Shown here in pieces: positions 9,276-18,547 of a stretch of 64,000 bases of DNA. The stretch is taken from the NCBI GenBank assembly GCA_026182355.1, contig JAPFBL010000582.1, forward strand, positions 266,001-330,000, given 5' to 3'. The position numbers and the translations under genes are program-made. Position 1 is the stretch's first letter, and each line of letters opens with the position of its first letter. Under the pieces are notes generated by a model. That model was not told the DNA's origin. It worked only from the letters and a program-made list of their open reading frames with translations, and searched no databases. The DNA comes from Hermatobates lingyangjiaoensis (lineage: Eukaryota > Arthropoda > Insecta > Hemiptera > Hermatobatidae).

Positions 9276-9280
<5 letters not shown>
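9157..9280 (+). ncRNA. Hammerhead-like ribozyme, family alpha, with leader
   Basis: TGGG, GACT (9166-9169), CTGACGA (9170-9176), stem II GACCG..CGGTT with one loop change, GAA, AGATCT, T, AGTC (9205-9208), CCCA. All stems are retained. The leader ends at (TA)n near 9276. Confidence 0.72.
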
Positions 9281-9308
<28 letters not shown>

Positions 9309-9574
9309 TATATTATATACGTTTATATAAAAGTAAAACCACAATGATAGTAATAGAAAGGTGAAAAAATGCTCTAATTTTGTTTTATTTATGTTATAAG
9401 AAAGTAAATACAGGAAAGTATTCAGTTCAGAAAATGAAAAGCAGAAGGAAAAAAGAGAGATAGTAATGAAAACAGCTGAAAATGAACAGGTGGCAAGAAA
9501 GTAAGGAAAGGTACAAGAAACAGGAAAACTGTTTGCTTTCCAAAGTCCACACTTAGAAGGCTTTCACCTGGGGG

Positions 9575-9835
9575 TGCTGTTCTGGGGGGGGGGGGGGGAA
9601 ATTAAGGCTCAATTATTAACAGCGAGCCACACCTGTTGATTCTACATTGGGAGTACCTGACATCATACAGGCTCGTGACCGACGGCTTAAGTCCTCTCCA
9701 AGGGACGATGTGCTTATTCATCTTTCTTGTGAATAAATCGAGGACCACACTGGGTGTTGAACTCCTAATCTACTAGTTCAGAGCCGAATACGTTAACCAC
9801 TAAGCTAACCAGCACCCTATACGGGAACTCAAATA
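9575..9835 (-). mobile_element. tRNA-derived SINE (minus) with adjacent G-run
   Basis: Body GGCTCGTGACCGACGGCTTA and head remnants ending TTAACCACTAAGCTAACC near 9811. A run of about 15 G begins near 9585. Confidence 0.7.
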
Positions 9836-10029
9836 AAAACCTATAAATATAACAATCTTAATAAAATTTAAAAAGACGGAAAAAAGTTACAATAGTAAAC
9901 AATAAAGAAACCGATCAGATAGAATAGGGGTTCACAAGTGAACAAACTTTGCGAACCCTTGAATTAGACCAAACTTCGAAAGAAGAAAACCAGTTTAAAT
10001 ATATGTAGTATTAAATTATATGTTGTATT

Positions 10030-10135
10030 GTATATTCAGTTCAAAATTGAAGATAGGCAGCACAGAAAGTAAAGAAACACACTTAACAGACTCAAATTTT
10101 AGGGCAATCCATCTTCAGGAGAAAAAACGGATTAT
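10030..10135 (-). ncRNA. Family beta unit, decayed core
   Basis: Minus-strand CTGAAGA, stem remnant, AAAATTTGAGTCTG, then the leader GTGTTTCTTTACTTTCTGTG. GAAA is mutated (CCTAAAATTT). Confidence 0.5.
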
Positions 10136-10439
10136 ATGTACACAGAAATATATATATATATATATACTTGGGTCTGTGTAATTTACATATATATTATATT
10201 AAGATATGATAATATAATTTATATATATATATATATATATACGTAATATACATTACAGAAATGTAATGACGTACATTATGGCATTCGATCTTAGTCTTGT
10301 TTTCCCATTTCTTATTGTGGTTTGATCATATATATAATATTACATATAAATTAAATGAATAAATAATTATCATATATATCAATATATTTATCAAATAGAT
10401 CAAATTCAATCTGTATTATATATATATATATATTGTATG

Positions 10440-10515
10440 TTTTGTTATTGAGGGCTAGGTCATATAAAAGAAAATAAACTCCTTCCTAGGCCAACGTTTC
10501 GATGTATTTGTACAA
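10440..10515 (-). repeat. PLE leader, family eta, truncated core
   Basis: GAGGGCTAGGTCATATAAAA and GGCCAACGTTTCGATG match the leaders at 24.81 and 27.41 kb. The CTGAAGA half is replaced by an unrelated junction. Confidence 0.55.
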
Positions 10516-10574
10516 AACATACAATAGAAGAGAAGAGGTCATGAACAATTTTTTGAGAATACATATATATATAT

Positions 10575-10735
10575 ATATTGATATAAATAGGCAGCAGTTC
10601 CTCTTTTAAGAAGGTATCATTAAAATTAACCGGAGTCTCGGCATTCATTATCCTAAGACTGAGAGATTCGGTCCTACGAACTAACCTCCTGCTAACAGGG
10701 TTCAACTGGAAAACGAGTTGACCAAGTGACATGTT
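10575..10735 (-). pseudogene. PLE ORF N-terminal fragment (EELLPIYINIY)
   Basis: Minus-strand frame MSLGQLVFQLNPVSRRLVRR, then RIMNAETPVNFND and FLKEELLP, ending IYINIYIYI in (TA)n. It diverges from the SFGEL type but keeps the FN..(F/C)..E(G/E)LLP spacing. A near-identical copy lies at 48.89-49.05 kb. Confidence 0.6.
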
Positions 10736-10857
10736 AAATTAAAATCGATGACTCATGCTTAGTCGTTGCTATTAATATATTAAAAGGATTAGTACAAGTT
10801 AATATAAAGAGAAGGTCAAAGGTCAATAAAGAACAAGATACAAGCGGTTAGAATATA

Positions 10858-11050
10858 CGTATATATATATATATATTCGTATATTTCGGGAGCAGACCTT
10901 CGTTTATGCATGTCTTGTTAAATTGTATGCCTACTTTTAATCTCACAACTTTTCTACTGAATCTCTCGATTTCTCTAATACACTTTCTCCATTTTTGTGG
11001 TACAAGATAGATTAGTTGACCAAAGTTTTTATTTACATAGTCCGACATGT
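10858..11050 (-). pseudogene. PLE ORF N-terminal block, open from an ATG within the ribozyme
   Basis: Minus frame MSDYVNKNFGQLIYLVPQKW, then RKVVRLKVGIQFN and KTCINEGLLPKYTNIY, ending in (TA)n at 10.87 kb. It is uninterrupted over about 58 codons. It lies directly downstream of the endonuclease remnant and ribozyme on the same strand, so it represents the start of the next tandem unit (the pseudo-LTR arrangement typical of Penelope-like elements). Confidence 0.72.
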
Positions 11051-11082
11051 TTCGGTCCTCACTGACCATTATCAAGGATTAT
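11037..11082 (-). ncRNA. Hammerhead-like ribozyme, family theta, at the 3' end of a PLE
   Basis: Minus strand: stem I ATAATCC (11076-11082) with GGACTAT (11037-11043), six of seven pairs; core TTGATAA (C3 to T, G8 to A); extra T; stem II GGTC/GACC; GAA; palindrome ACATGT (11045-11050); C (11044). Stems are well preserved but two core bases are off, so this copy is probably inactive. It marks the element junction and carries the ORF ATG. Confidence 0.62.
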
Positions 11083-11300
11083 AGTTGTACAAAATCTTAA
11101 ATAAACTATACATAACTAAACATAACTTAAAAACATTTATGATTAAATTAACACTACATATTATATTCAACGCCTTAATTTTGTGATAACTAAAAATGGT
11201 TAGATGACAAGGAGAGGTTATACACAGGCAATGGTTACCAAGTGTAGAGTTCCTTGTGCAAATCACAGAGGGCAGGCAATCTCATCACATTTCTGGCTTT

Positions 11301-11770
11301 TCATCTTTCCTTCGTATAATTTAAAATTCGTCTAAATGCTTCACCTTGCTTGTTCAAGGCAGGTTGTTTCTCCATAATGAATAATGTTTCAATTATGCGT
11401 AGTCTTGTTTGGTCATTTTCCTGTTGCAGGATCCTTGTGTTATTAATTAGCATTTCTTTAGTTAACTTAATGCCATGGGAAATTAAAGCATGTTCCTTGG
11501 GTCCACCTGAAGTGAGGTGCATTGTCAACCTTCTCGATAATGTAGTAGTAGTGGAACCGACATATGTAGATTGTAGGGACTCACAGTTCCCTGTGTTACA
11601 TTGATATTCGTACACTATGTTGGTTCTTTGGAGTGTTGACTTCTTCTGAAGGTTATTCCTAATTACCATGCTTGCTGTTGTTGAGCCTCTATAAAAAATC
11701 TTCAGTTTTAGCTGATCGTCAGGATTGAGGCATGTTGTATTGGCCGCTATTATCCCCTTTAGTACACGTT
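11301..11770 (-). pseudogene. Penelope-like GIY-YIG endonuclease, C-terminal part of RT-EN polyprotein
   Basis: The PLE endonuclease nicks target DNA to prime reverse transcription. The minus-strand frame is open for about 155 codons. Counting from the first in-frame Met at 11813, motifs are VYEYQC (67-72, replacing GIY), a second Cys in the C....C pair (77), YVG (84-86), the RR pair (94-95), a conserved H (99) and the catalytic Glu in IIETLF (142). It ends QPALNKQGEAFRRILNYTKE with a natural stop, so the C-terminus is complete; the RT is missing. Codons upstream of about 11770 are not native: the sequence folds back there on an inverted copy of itself (11771-11848). About 220 bp of 3' UTR separate the stop from the ribozyme at 11082. 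Confidence 0.82.
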
Positions 11771-11850
11771 CATCTACTAAGGGGATAATAGCGGCCAATA
11801 CAACATGCCTCAATCCTGACGATCAGCTAAAACTGAAGATTTTTTATATA
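11688..11850. repeat. Foldback inside the endonuclease coding sequence
   Basis: CTATTATCCCC and GGGGATAATAG flank the centre near 11769. Arms of about 75 bp carry the same coding stretch in opposite senses, and the right arm ends in (TA)n at 11845. Confidence 0.88.
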
Positions 11851-11859
11851 TATATATAC

Positions 11860-11985
11860 TGAGTTGTTATCAGCCTTTGGAGCGATTCACTTCTTTTCCT
11901 GAAGACGAGGACATCGAAATATAGTAGTGAGTTCAGTGGTTTCCTTTCTATGTGTTCTTTTTTAAATTCTAGTTTGTATATATAT
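11860..11985 (+). ncRNA. Family epsilon hammerhead-like unit
   Basis: CTGAAGA 11899-11905, extra C, short stem GA..TC, GAA 11916-11918, palindrome ATAT 11919-11922, A. Leader GTGAGTTCAG runs towards (TA)n at 11978. Confidence 0.5.
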
Positions 11986-11999
11986 ATATATACAAATAT

Positions 12000-12490
12000 C
12001 GAGAGTATTATATATTCAATTATATATTGATTTGTATAATTATATTGAAATATTGGGGGTAAATGGATAATATAAAGTCATCACACGAAAGAAACTTTAT
12101 ATTATTTTCTTTAGTGTAGAGACTTTGTATTATCGTTTTACCACTGTATGAGTAAACACGACACAACAATGAGATGTATTGAAAGTTTTGACTACTGTAG
12201 ACTACTGTAGGCAGTCAGGGCTAAAGGAAGTAAAAGATTTATAGCATGCAAACACCTAATTCATTGCAAGGCCAGCCCAGAGTGACAGTGTTTGCTCAGG
12301 TGAGGCCAGATTATACCTGCACCAGCTGTCAGTAGGAGTGCTTTCCCTTTTTCAAGCTTGGCTACTCACCATGACTCTATCGTTATTCATTTCTCTCTTT
12401 TCACTGATAGATTAGAAGAGAGGTCAGCAAACTATATCTCTTTTACAGAGTTTTGTCAACATTTCCATTTCAGTCGATTTCCACTTTTCT
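12000..12490. other. Unassigned sequence
   Basis: No supported feature; ACTACTGTAG is tandemly duplicated at about 12190-12210. Confidence 0.4.
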
Positions 12491-12505
12491 TACCTTTTAG
12501 TAGTA

Positions 12506-12515
12506 ATATATATAT

Positions 12516-12559
<44 letters not shown>

Positions 12560-12560
12560 T
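12506..12560. repeat. (TA)n microsatellite at the 3' edge of the alpha-family PLE
   Basis: Marks the 3' boundary of the minus-strand element at 12560-13985. Confidence 0.85.
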
Positions 12561-12595
12561 CAATGATCAAACCACAATAAGAAATGGGAAAACAA

Positions 12596-12638
12596 GACTA
12601 AGATCTTTCAACCGTAACAAGCGGTCTTCGTCAGAGTC
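12596..12638 (-). ncRNA. Hammerhead-like ribozyme, family alpha, at PLE 3' end
   Basis: Minus strand: GACT (12635-12638), CTGACGA, extra A, GACCG..CGGTT, GAA, AGATCT, T (12600), AGTC (12596-12599). All elements are intact. Confidence 0.72.
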
Positions 12639-12897
12639 AAAAACCCAACTGAACACTAGATGCAGAAAACATCTGGTGAGGAGTTGAGAAGAGTGGGAGG
12701 GAAGAGTGGTATTTTAAAAGGGTGAAAGCACAGGAAAGGACTAATGTCCAGAAAGGGATGTTTGGGGAAACACAGGAGTACAGTAAGAAAAAGTAAAAAA
12801 CTATCCGCTAGCTGTCAACCCTCTTTGAAGAGGCTATTGCCCTCGTGACGAAAGTATCAAGTTTGAAGAGACCGTTACTAATGTTTATAATATTAGA

Positions 12898-13440
12898 TCA
12901 ATTAAATTTAATTAGAGACGATTCAATAATATTTCTTAACAACATTGATTTTTCATAGGTAATAAATTTAGCTCCTGTCCAATCAATATGATGATTTTCA
13001 TTTTTTATATGTAAGAATAAGGCACTACTGTTTTCCTGTCTACTTACGTTATATTGGTGTTGTTTTACACGTGTTTTTAATGATTTACCAGTTTGACCAA
13101 TATAAATTTTATGGCAATTTTTGCACGGAATTTTATAAATACCAGCGGACTCCAATTCGCTTGGAGAGTGTTTTATTAACATATTACCCACGTTATTACG
13201 ATTAGAAAACACTATGTTTTAAATATGTATTAAAATCAAGTTGTTTGGCTAATCTTGGAAGGGGGTCCAATGATTCGTGGTATGGCAAAACTATAGAATT
13301 TGATAATAAAAGGGGCTCTTTTGAAGTATTAGAGAAAGTTTTTTTAGCACCCTTCAAAGCTAAATCGATATAAGAAGAGGGGTATTTTAATGAAATGGCA
13401 ATTGACCTAATGTTATTAATCTCTTCATTAAAGAAGTTCT
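12898..13440 (-). pseudogene. PLE thumb/linker and GIY-YIG endonuclease
   Basis: Downstream of the RT palm, the minus strand encodes FFNEEINNIRSIAISLKYP, YIDLALKGAKKTFS and PLPRLAKQLDFNTYL, then shifts frame near 13215. It continues in the frame starting at 13212: GIY (residues 24-26), C30 and C33 of a putative zinc site, YIG (37-39), catalytic Arg (TRVKQH, R48), H52, a further H68, and Glu97 in IIESSL. All nuclease landmarks are present. The frame ends at TAA near 12900 with SSLIKFN, so the endonuclease is nearly full length. The upstream frameshift and those in the RT make it non-functional. Confidence 0.82.
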
Positions 13441-13469
13441 GGAGAGGAAACTCTTAAAGCTCTCAAAAA

Positions 13470-13975
13470 CATATTTCTAAAAACAAAATTTTAACATTTT
13501 TGGATGCGACGAATAAAAATGAACGTATGCAAGTGCATTCGTAGGTTTTCTATATACACTAAAGCGTAACTCATTAGGTAACCTATGGATCAGGACATCT
13601 AAGAAGGGCAAATTACCACTTATTTCTTCTTCCATTGTGAATTTGATTGTCGGCACTAATGAATTCAATTTTGTTAGGAAATCAACTTTATTTAAAGATT
13701 TGGGACAATGCAAAAAATATCGTCAACATATCTATACCATTTAACATTTTGGGGCAAAATTGAGCTTAACATTTTACTCTCAAAAAACTCCATATATAAA
13801 TTACTTAGGAGGGGGATAAACAGTTACCCATAGCAAGACCAAATTTTTGTATATAATAATTATTTTCAAATTGAAAATGACAATCTACCACACATAACTT
13901 AATTAACTCTATTATAGTGGTAGATGGAAGGGGAAGGGAATAATTAATTAATTCCTCCTGGAGTAAGCTATTACT
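13470..13975 (-). pseudogene. PLE reverse transcriptase palm (YVDD box), frameshifted
   Basis: Minus-strand reading across frames gives PLPSTTIIELIKLCVVDCHF, QKFGLAMG, CLSPLLSNLYMEFFESKM and NVKWYRYVDDIFCIVP, followed by SLNKVDFLTKLNSLVPTIKF, GNLPFLDVLIHR and FSVYRKPT in the frame at 13477-13713. YVDD is the RT catalytic box and LAMG.CLSPLLSNLYM is the preceding conserved motif. YRKPT and the PFLDVLI phrase are typical of Penelope-like RTs. At least two indels lie between motifs. The 5' end is lost at an inverted junction (TTCCTCCTGGA against TCCAGGAGGAA, 13945-14000) next to (TA)n. Confidence 0.82.
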
Positions 13976-14000
13976 GGATATATATTATTCCAGGAGGAAT

Positions 14001-14340
14001 TAATATATATATATATATTTAAGAATTACATTTCTATGGACAAGCCTAGTAATGAAATAATAAAAAATTCTAGATATTAGTCTAAGCTTGTAGCCAGTTT
14101 TATGATGGTAGAGGAGGCTATATGACTCAAGACACTTGAAAGGGTGTTCTTGAAGCAGACTAACTTGAAGCAAACCTGTCCACGCACACCTGCTTACCCG
14201 CACGTGTTCTCTTCTTTCACTCATTAAATGACTTTTAATTAAATCGAACAAGATGCACCTATAGGGCAACATCAAGTCAGTCAACTATGATCCTTTAGAA
14301 GATGATATAAACTTGCCTGTGTATAATATGTTTAACACTT
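14001..14340. other. Unassigned sequence
   Basis: A 94-codon minus frame starts near 14284 but I recognise no family. No repeat identity. Confidence 0.35.
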
Positions 14341-14344
14341 ATTT

Positions 14345-14575
14345 TCTTTCTTATCGAGGTTTATATATATATATTCATTAAAAAGTATAAAAGTATACCG
14401 ATTTTCATTTTCGAATAAATAAACCTCCCAAAATATATAATATATATTTATATATATATATATATAAATATATATATAATATATATAATATACTATATTT
14501 TTTTAGAGGTCAAGAACAATTTTTGGAGATTATATATATAATATAATATATATATATATATATATTTTTGTATTA
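14345..14575. repeat. (TA)n-rich tract with leader scraps
   Basis: Multiple interrupted TA/TATATAA runs around a fragment of the CAAGAACAATTTTTGGAGA leader also seen near 10.54 kb. Confidence 0.7.
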
Positions 14576-14962
14576 AAAATTATGCCAATTCTAACATTTG
14601 TTCTTTTCCGGGTTAATTTTTCAAGTTTTCTGACTATGGATTTCCACCTTTCTGGTAAAATATAAAGTAATTCACCAAAAGATTTATTCTTAACATCCAT
14701 TTTTTTCACTAAACAAGTTTTAACCATAACAAACAAATTAACAACACATACTTGTTTGTTATGGTTAAAACTTGTTTAGTGAAAAAAATGGATGTCAAGA
14801 ATTAAATCTTTTGGTGAATTACTTTATATTTTACCAGAAAGGTGGAAATCCATAGTCAGAAAACTTGAAAAATTAACCCGGAAAAGAACAAAAGTTAAAA
14901 TTGGCATAATTTTTAATAAAACATCTTTGATTGAAGGTCTGCTCCCAAAATACATAAATATA
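14576..14962. repeat. Foldback of PLE ORF N-terminal block (SFGELLYILPERW type)
   Basis: Minus arm 14576-14752 and plus arm 14758-14962, centre near 14755 (ACTTGTTTGTT/AACAAACAAGT region). Both arms encode the same block in opposite senses. Each is open, and they differ at a few codons (T/K, R/K). Confidence 0.88.
14800..14962 (+). pseudogene. PLE ORF N-terminal block, plus arm
   Basis: Frame IKSFGELLYILPERWKSIVR, then KLEKLTRKRTKVKIGIIFNK and TSLIEGLLPKYINIYI, which merges into ATATATATA. It is the cleanest copy of the consensus N-terminus. Alternating Lys/Arg/Leu suggests a basic amphipathic helix; its function is unknown. Confidence 0.7.
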
Positions 14963-14967
14963 TATAT

Positions 14968-15135
14968 ACACTTTAACACAGAGAAAAGAACACAGAAAGA
15001 CACTACAGAACTCACTTCGATATTTCGACATCCGTCGTCATCGGGAAGAAGTGCGAAGTGAGTTCTGTAGTGTCTTTCTGTGTTCTTTTCTCAGTGTTAA
15101 AGTGTTTATTGTCCACACGGACCTTTCATTTTATT
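14968..15135. repeat. Foldback of ribozyme family epsilon
   Basis: CACTACAGAACTCACTTCG against CGAAGTGAGTTCTGTAGTG, arms 14970-15019 and 15054-15110. Minus-strand ribozyme at 15010-15052. Confidence 0.82.
15010..15052 (-). ncRNA. Hammerhead-like ribozyme, family epsilon
   Basis: Minus: stem I CTTC/GAAG (15045-15048 with 15015-15018), core CCGATGA (one base off CTGATGA), extra C, GAC-GGAT-GTC, GAA, palindrome ATAT, C (15019). Confidence 0.6.
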
Positions 15136-15164
15136 CGAAGTATATATATATATATATATATACA

Positions 15165-15665
15165 TATACACTTTTTCGTTAGAAATACGATCAGAAACGG
15201 ACAAATATAGTTCCAATGTAGAAAAAAAAACTTAGAGAAATTAAAAGCACACACTTACAGTCTCTACTTTTTGGTTTGAACCGTCTTCAGGAGAGACAAG
15301 AGAGGGATACCAAGCGCACTCGTTCAGAGACGGTTGGAGACTAACAATGTTGCCGTATGCGCGCCCAGTAACAGAGAATAAGGTAGACAAGAATAAATTT
15401 ATAATTAAATTAAATCAGTGGAATATGAAAACATAATAAATAAATAAAAGAAAAAATTGAGGGATGAAAAATTGATACATAAATAAAAGTACGAACTAAG
15501 CTATGATAAAATAAAATAAAACTGAGAATACAAATAATAGTATTAAAGAAATAAAGTAATTAAATAATAAAAAATAAGTAATTCACTAAAATAGGATAAT
15601 TGATAATAAAATATGAAAAGAAAATTCAATTTTCTCTATGTTTCTACATTGAACTATATATATAT
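15165..15665 (-). mobile_element. PLE 3' region, family gamma: leader, decayed ribozyme and 3' UTR
   Basis: Minus orientation. The leader is at 15170-15260; a ribozyme-like core CTGAAGA-C-GGTTCAAACC (15270-15292) has mutated GAAA. Upstream, the sequence containing GCCGTATGCGCGCCCAGTAA and the AATAAATTTATAATTAAATT tract recurs at 46.86-47.08 kb, so it is family 3' UTR. Confidence 0.6.
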
Positions 15666-15669
15666 AAAA

Positions 15670-16860
15670 TCACAATAAAACTTGATGTACAACATTGGAT
15701 GTGTTGAGTTTTTGGATGGGTGACATCACACACTGTTGGTTACGTTGCTTGCCCATTGCCAAGTTAGAAAAGACCCATTTCTTTCACCCTTTGGATATAA
15801 AATATTAAAAACACCTACGCTTTTGAGTTAGACAAAATGAAAACAAAACATACTTCTCGGCATACTTGATTTGTTATGAACAGTATTAAGCTGATACTGC
15901 ATACTAACATAACTAGAAAGTGTGATTCCGCTTTCCATATGCTACCATTACTAGTTGTTTCTGAGATACGTGACTAGCTCCTAACTAGGTTATAACACTG
16001 TAGCTAGCTTTTACCCTATGAATTACTTTAACAGTTACTGATACCTTTCTTTTATATAAATATCAGCCCGAGTCACGAACTTTCTCGTGCTCTATCCATC
16101 TTGTAAATAGATAAAAAAAAAATAATTTTTTTTTATAATAACTATTACTTAAAAAAGGAATTAGAAATAGAATTTGTTATGAATTTAAAGAAATTGTTTT
16201 AGATTGAATAAGACAGAAAAATCAGTCTAGATGAGCTGGCATTCTCTGTAGAATATCGCTGACCTCACGTTCCTCTAAATCTCTCTTAGTTTAATAATGT
16301 TTACTGTTAAGAAAAACTCTTCACTACTCTCTCTCTCTCTAACTGATAAAATACAGTCATACTTTAGTTTAAATGAAAGATCATTACTCTTGAAATTAAA
16401 AAATTATTTTTAATTACGTGAAAGCAACTTGAATGTCGGATTAAACAACTCTCTCTATATATCCAATCATTATATAACTCTCTCTCTCTCAATAGTAAAT
16501 AATTTAGATTATTTCCAAAGCGTATATTTCTTGGTTGGTTTGAATAATTATTTGTAATGTTTAAGAGCTTTTGCTGGTGCTTGGAGAGTTTGTAATAAGA
16601 GAAATTAATCCCAATGGAACTTCATCATTCATTTATTTCTTTGCTTTCCAGAAATTTTAAAAGTTATCTTTTTATGTTTGTGAAAAGTTACTTTTCTAAG
16701 TTTTTGCATATGTTTTCTTTAAAGTTAAACAAATTTTCGATGTTATTCATCATCAGGAGTGAACTAAATGTTTATAATAACGGAATGAAAAACTAAGTCT
16801 CCACTTGTAGTATATAGCTAGCACAACTAGTTTCAATAATGTTTCAATAGAGTACCATTG
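15670..16860. other. Unassigned AT-rich sequence
   Basis: Only CT-microsatellite stretches (16327-16342, 16480-16490). No gene seen; the 60-codon frame at 16614 is not recognisable. Confidence 0.4.
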
Positions 16861-16865
16861 ACGTT

Positions 16866-17040
16866 TTGATTTGATCTAATGTTTCGAACACATAGTGTTC
16901 ATCCTCAGGTTACATTTGCTTTAGTAAGAAGGTATGGAGTGTTCTAAGGTAGTGCAATCAGTTATTATGTGGTATTTACTCATTGTAGGGTAAAAATGTT
17001 AATGAAATAGTCTCCACGTATAGTTATTTAATAATATGAA
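16866..17040 (-). mobile_element. PLE ribozyme unit, family zeta (minus)
   Basis: Core CTGAGGA (16902-16908), extra T, GAACAC-TAT-GTGTTC, GAA, then ACATTA (decayed palindrome). On the other side, 16920-17035 matches the zeta leader in minus sense. Confidence 0.6.
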
Positions 17041-17119
17041 ATTAGCAAATCATTGCGCGATGATTCTTCTGTTTGCCTCAATCAGCAAGTCCCCCAAGTT
17101 CACAACTTTTCTTAAATTA

Positions 17120-17455
17120 TTCATATAGGTTAGGTTAGGTTGCAGTGGCAGTTCCACAAAGGAACACACTTAGGCCGAGCATTGGCCCTTTGTGATACCA
17201 TACAATGAAGATTGATTCTACAGTAGGAGTCCTAAATTTTGCCTAACTCAAGTGTATTTCGAGTAGGGATCTTTAACGAGTACCTGACATTGTACAGGCT
17301 CGGGACCGACAGTTTAACGTCCTTCTCCGAGGGACGACGTGCTCAGATTTATTCACCTCTCGCATGAATAAATCGAGGGACAGGTGGGGATCGAACCCCG
17401 GTCCTATCAGATCAGAGGCGAGCACGTAACCATTGAGCTAGCCTGACCCCCTAAT
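17120..17455 (-). mobile_element. tRNA-derived SINE (minus) with a TTAGG-containing end
   Basis: Head at the right (box B as the reverse complement of GGGATCGAACCCCGG near 17388; AGCTAGCCTGACCCC end), body at 17250-17385. The left end carries AGGTTAGGTTAGGTT (17127-17141) and GCAGTGGCAGTTCCAC, an extension also seen in the tandem SINEs at 31.7-32.0 kb. Confidence 0.75.
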
Positions 17456-17479
17456 TATTCATATAACAAAAAAAAAAAG

Positions 17480-17870
17480 TTCTATTTTCTCTTTATTCTT
17501 ATAATTTTCGTTTGTATTTCGTTATAGTTCTCTGTTATATTTGTTAATATCTTTTCTATACTTAGTCTTAGAGCGAATGTAAAGGCCTCTGCCTGACCTT
17601 CAGGGAAAAAATAGCAAAGAAATGTACCTGCTTTCCAATATGAAATAAATATACACTCTATAACCTCACCTACTTCCATCCTATTTCTAGTCAGTTGACC
17701 ACAGACACTCATCCTTGGGTATGTACATCTCTTTCCCTATTTCATGTTGTACCATTTACTTTATACTATAGATAACTTTCTGATGACATTGTATTTTTTA
17801 TTAATACCTGAAGAAGAACACGATGTGCTCGAAACGCGTTGTTTATATTATTAAATTATACAAATTTCGT
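17480..17870. repeat. Zeta-family PLE 3' region and ribozyme
   Basis: The sequence 17600-17800 (CAGTTGACCACAGACACTCA, then CCTTGGGTATGTA) is homologous to both arms of the large foldback at 39.48-40.26 kb. The plus-strand ribozyme follows: CTGAAGA 17808-17814, extra A, GAACAC-GAT-GTGCTC, GAA, ACGCGT 17834-17839, T. Confidence 0.68.
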
Positions 17871-17894
17871 TAAACACTTTTTGAATATTTGTTT

Positions 17895-18000
17895 GACTCT
17901 CTAAACAAAGAGAGTAAAACAAAGGTTCAAAAAAGGGAGTAAAACAAAGGTTCAAAAAGTGTTTAACGAAATTTGTATGAATGAAAATCTACTCCCTAAT
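17895..18000 (+). pseudogene. PLE ORF N-terminal fragment (ENLLPNYTN)
   Basis: After a short duplication (AGTAAAACAAAGGTTCAAAA twice), the frame reads KVQKVFNEICMNENLLP, then NYTN. A related fragment is at 28.21 kb. Confidence 0.55.
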
Positions 18001-18014
18001 TATACAAATTATTA

Positions 18015-18235
18015 AATTACTATATGTGGAGACTATTTCATTAAGTTTTTTCTCTACAATGTAGGATGCTCAAAGAGTAGTAGAAACTCCTTGAATAATC
18101 CTCATTACATTACTGAGGAAGGTGTAACCTGATGATGAACATTAAGTGTTCGAAACGTCAATCGCACACATACTATGTGGCCAGATCATGATTGAAACTA
18201 TTTAGTCGTGCTAGCTATATACTATACAAATGATC
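18015..18235 (+). ncRNA. Zeta leader followed by a hammerhead-like ribozyme
   Basis: Core CTGATGA 18129-18135, extra T, GAACA..TGTTC stem, GAA 18152-18154, palindrome ACGT, C 18159. The core is fully consensus. Stem I is unclear next to the core; GTGT/ACAC could pair around an internal loop. Confidence 0.6.
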
Positions 18236-18319
18236 TGCAAATATAATAAACATTTACACTCATACACACTCATAAACAACAAGATTTCGCAATAAACATG
18301 TGAAATAGAAATGAAAGTC

Positions 18320-18478
18320 TAAACCGCAGTAAGAAATGAGAAAAATGGCTAAGATGTTTCAACGAAAACATATACGATATTCAGTATATGTTAGACTCTG
18401 ATGACCACTTCTTTTTGTTGAAAGATCTTAGTCATTTTTATGATTTTCTTACCGTAATTTAGACGTTGGTACTCCAGT
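18320..18478. repeat. Foldback of a diverged alpha-like unit
   Basis: AACCGCAGTAAGAAATGAGA against TTTCTTACCGTAATTTAGAC, with ACATATACGATATTCAGTATATGT near the centre. The plus arm has CTCTGATGACCAC and GAAAGATCTTAGTC. Confidence 0.65.
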
Positions 18479-18547
18479 GACTTAGCAACGAGATAGGGCG
18501 TCCACCCTAGCGGCACGTGCCAGGGGGGCACGTTATCACCTCTAGAG

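Larger units (their letters stand above)
12560..13985 (-). mobile_element. Penelope-like element, family alpha (5'-truncated, most complete copy)
   Basis: In minus orientation: RT palm, thumb/linker, GIY-YIG endonuclease, about 250 bp of 3' UTR, family alpha hammerhead-like ribozyme (12596-12638), alpha leader and (TA)n. The same 3' UTR (GGACATTAGTCCTTTCCTG, then CTGCATCTAGTGTT) recurs at 19.44-19.62 kb and in part at 62.25-62.34 kb, where it again precedes an alpha ribozyme. This links the ribozyme family to its coding element. Confidence 0.85.

Noticed and set aside
11350..11604. 84-codon plus-strand frame
   Set aside because: Antisense shadow of the GIY-YIG endonuclease.
17126..17141. Telomeric repeat array
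   Set aside because: Only three units and inside a SINE-associated segment.
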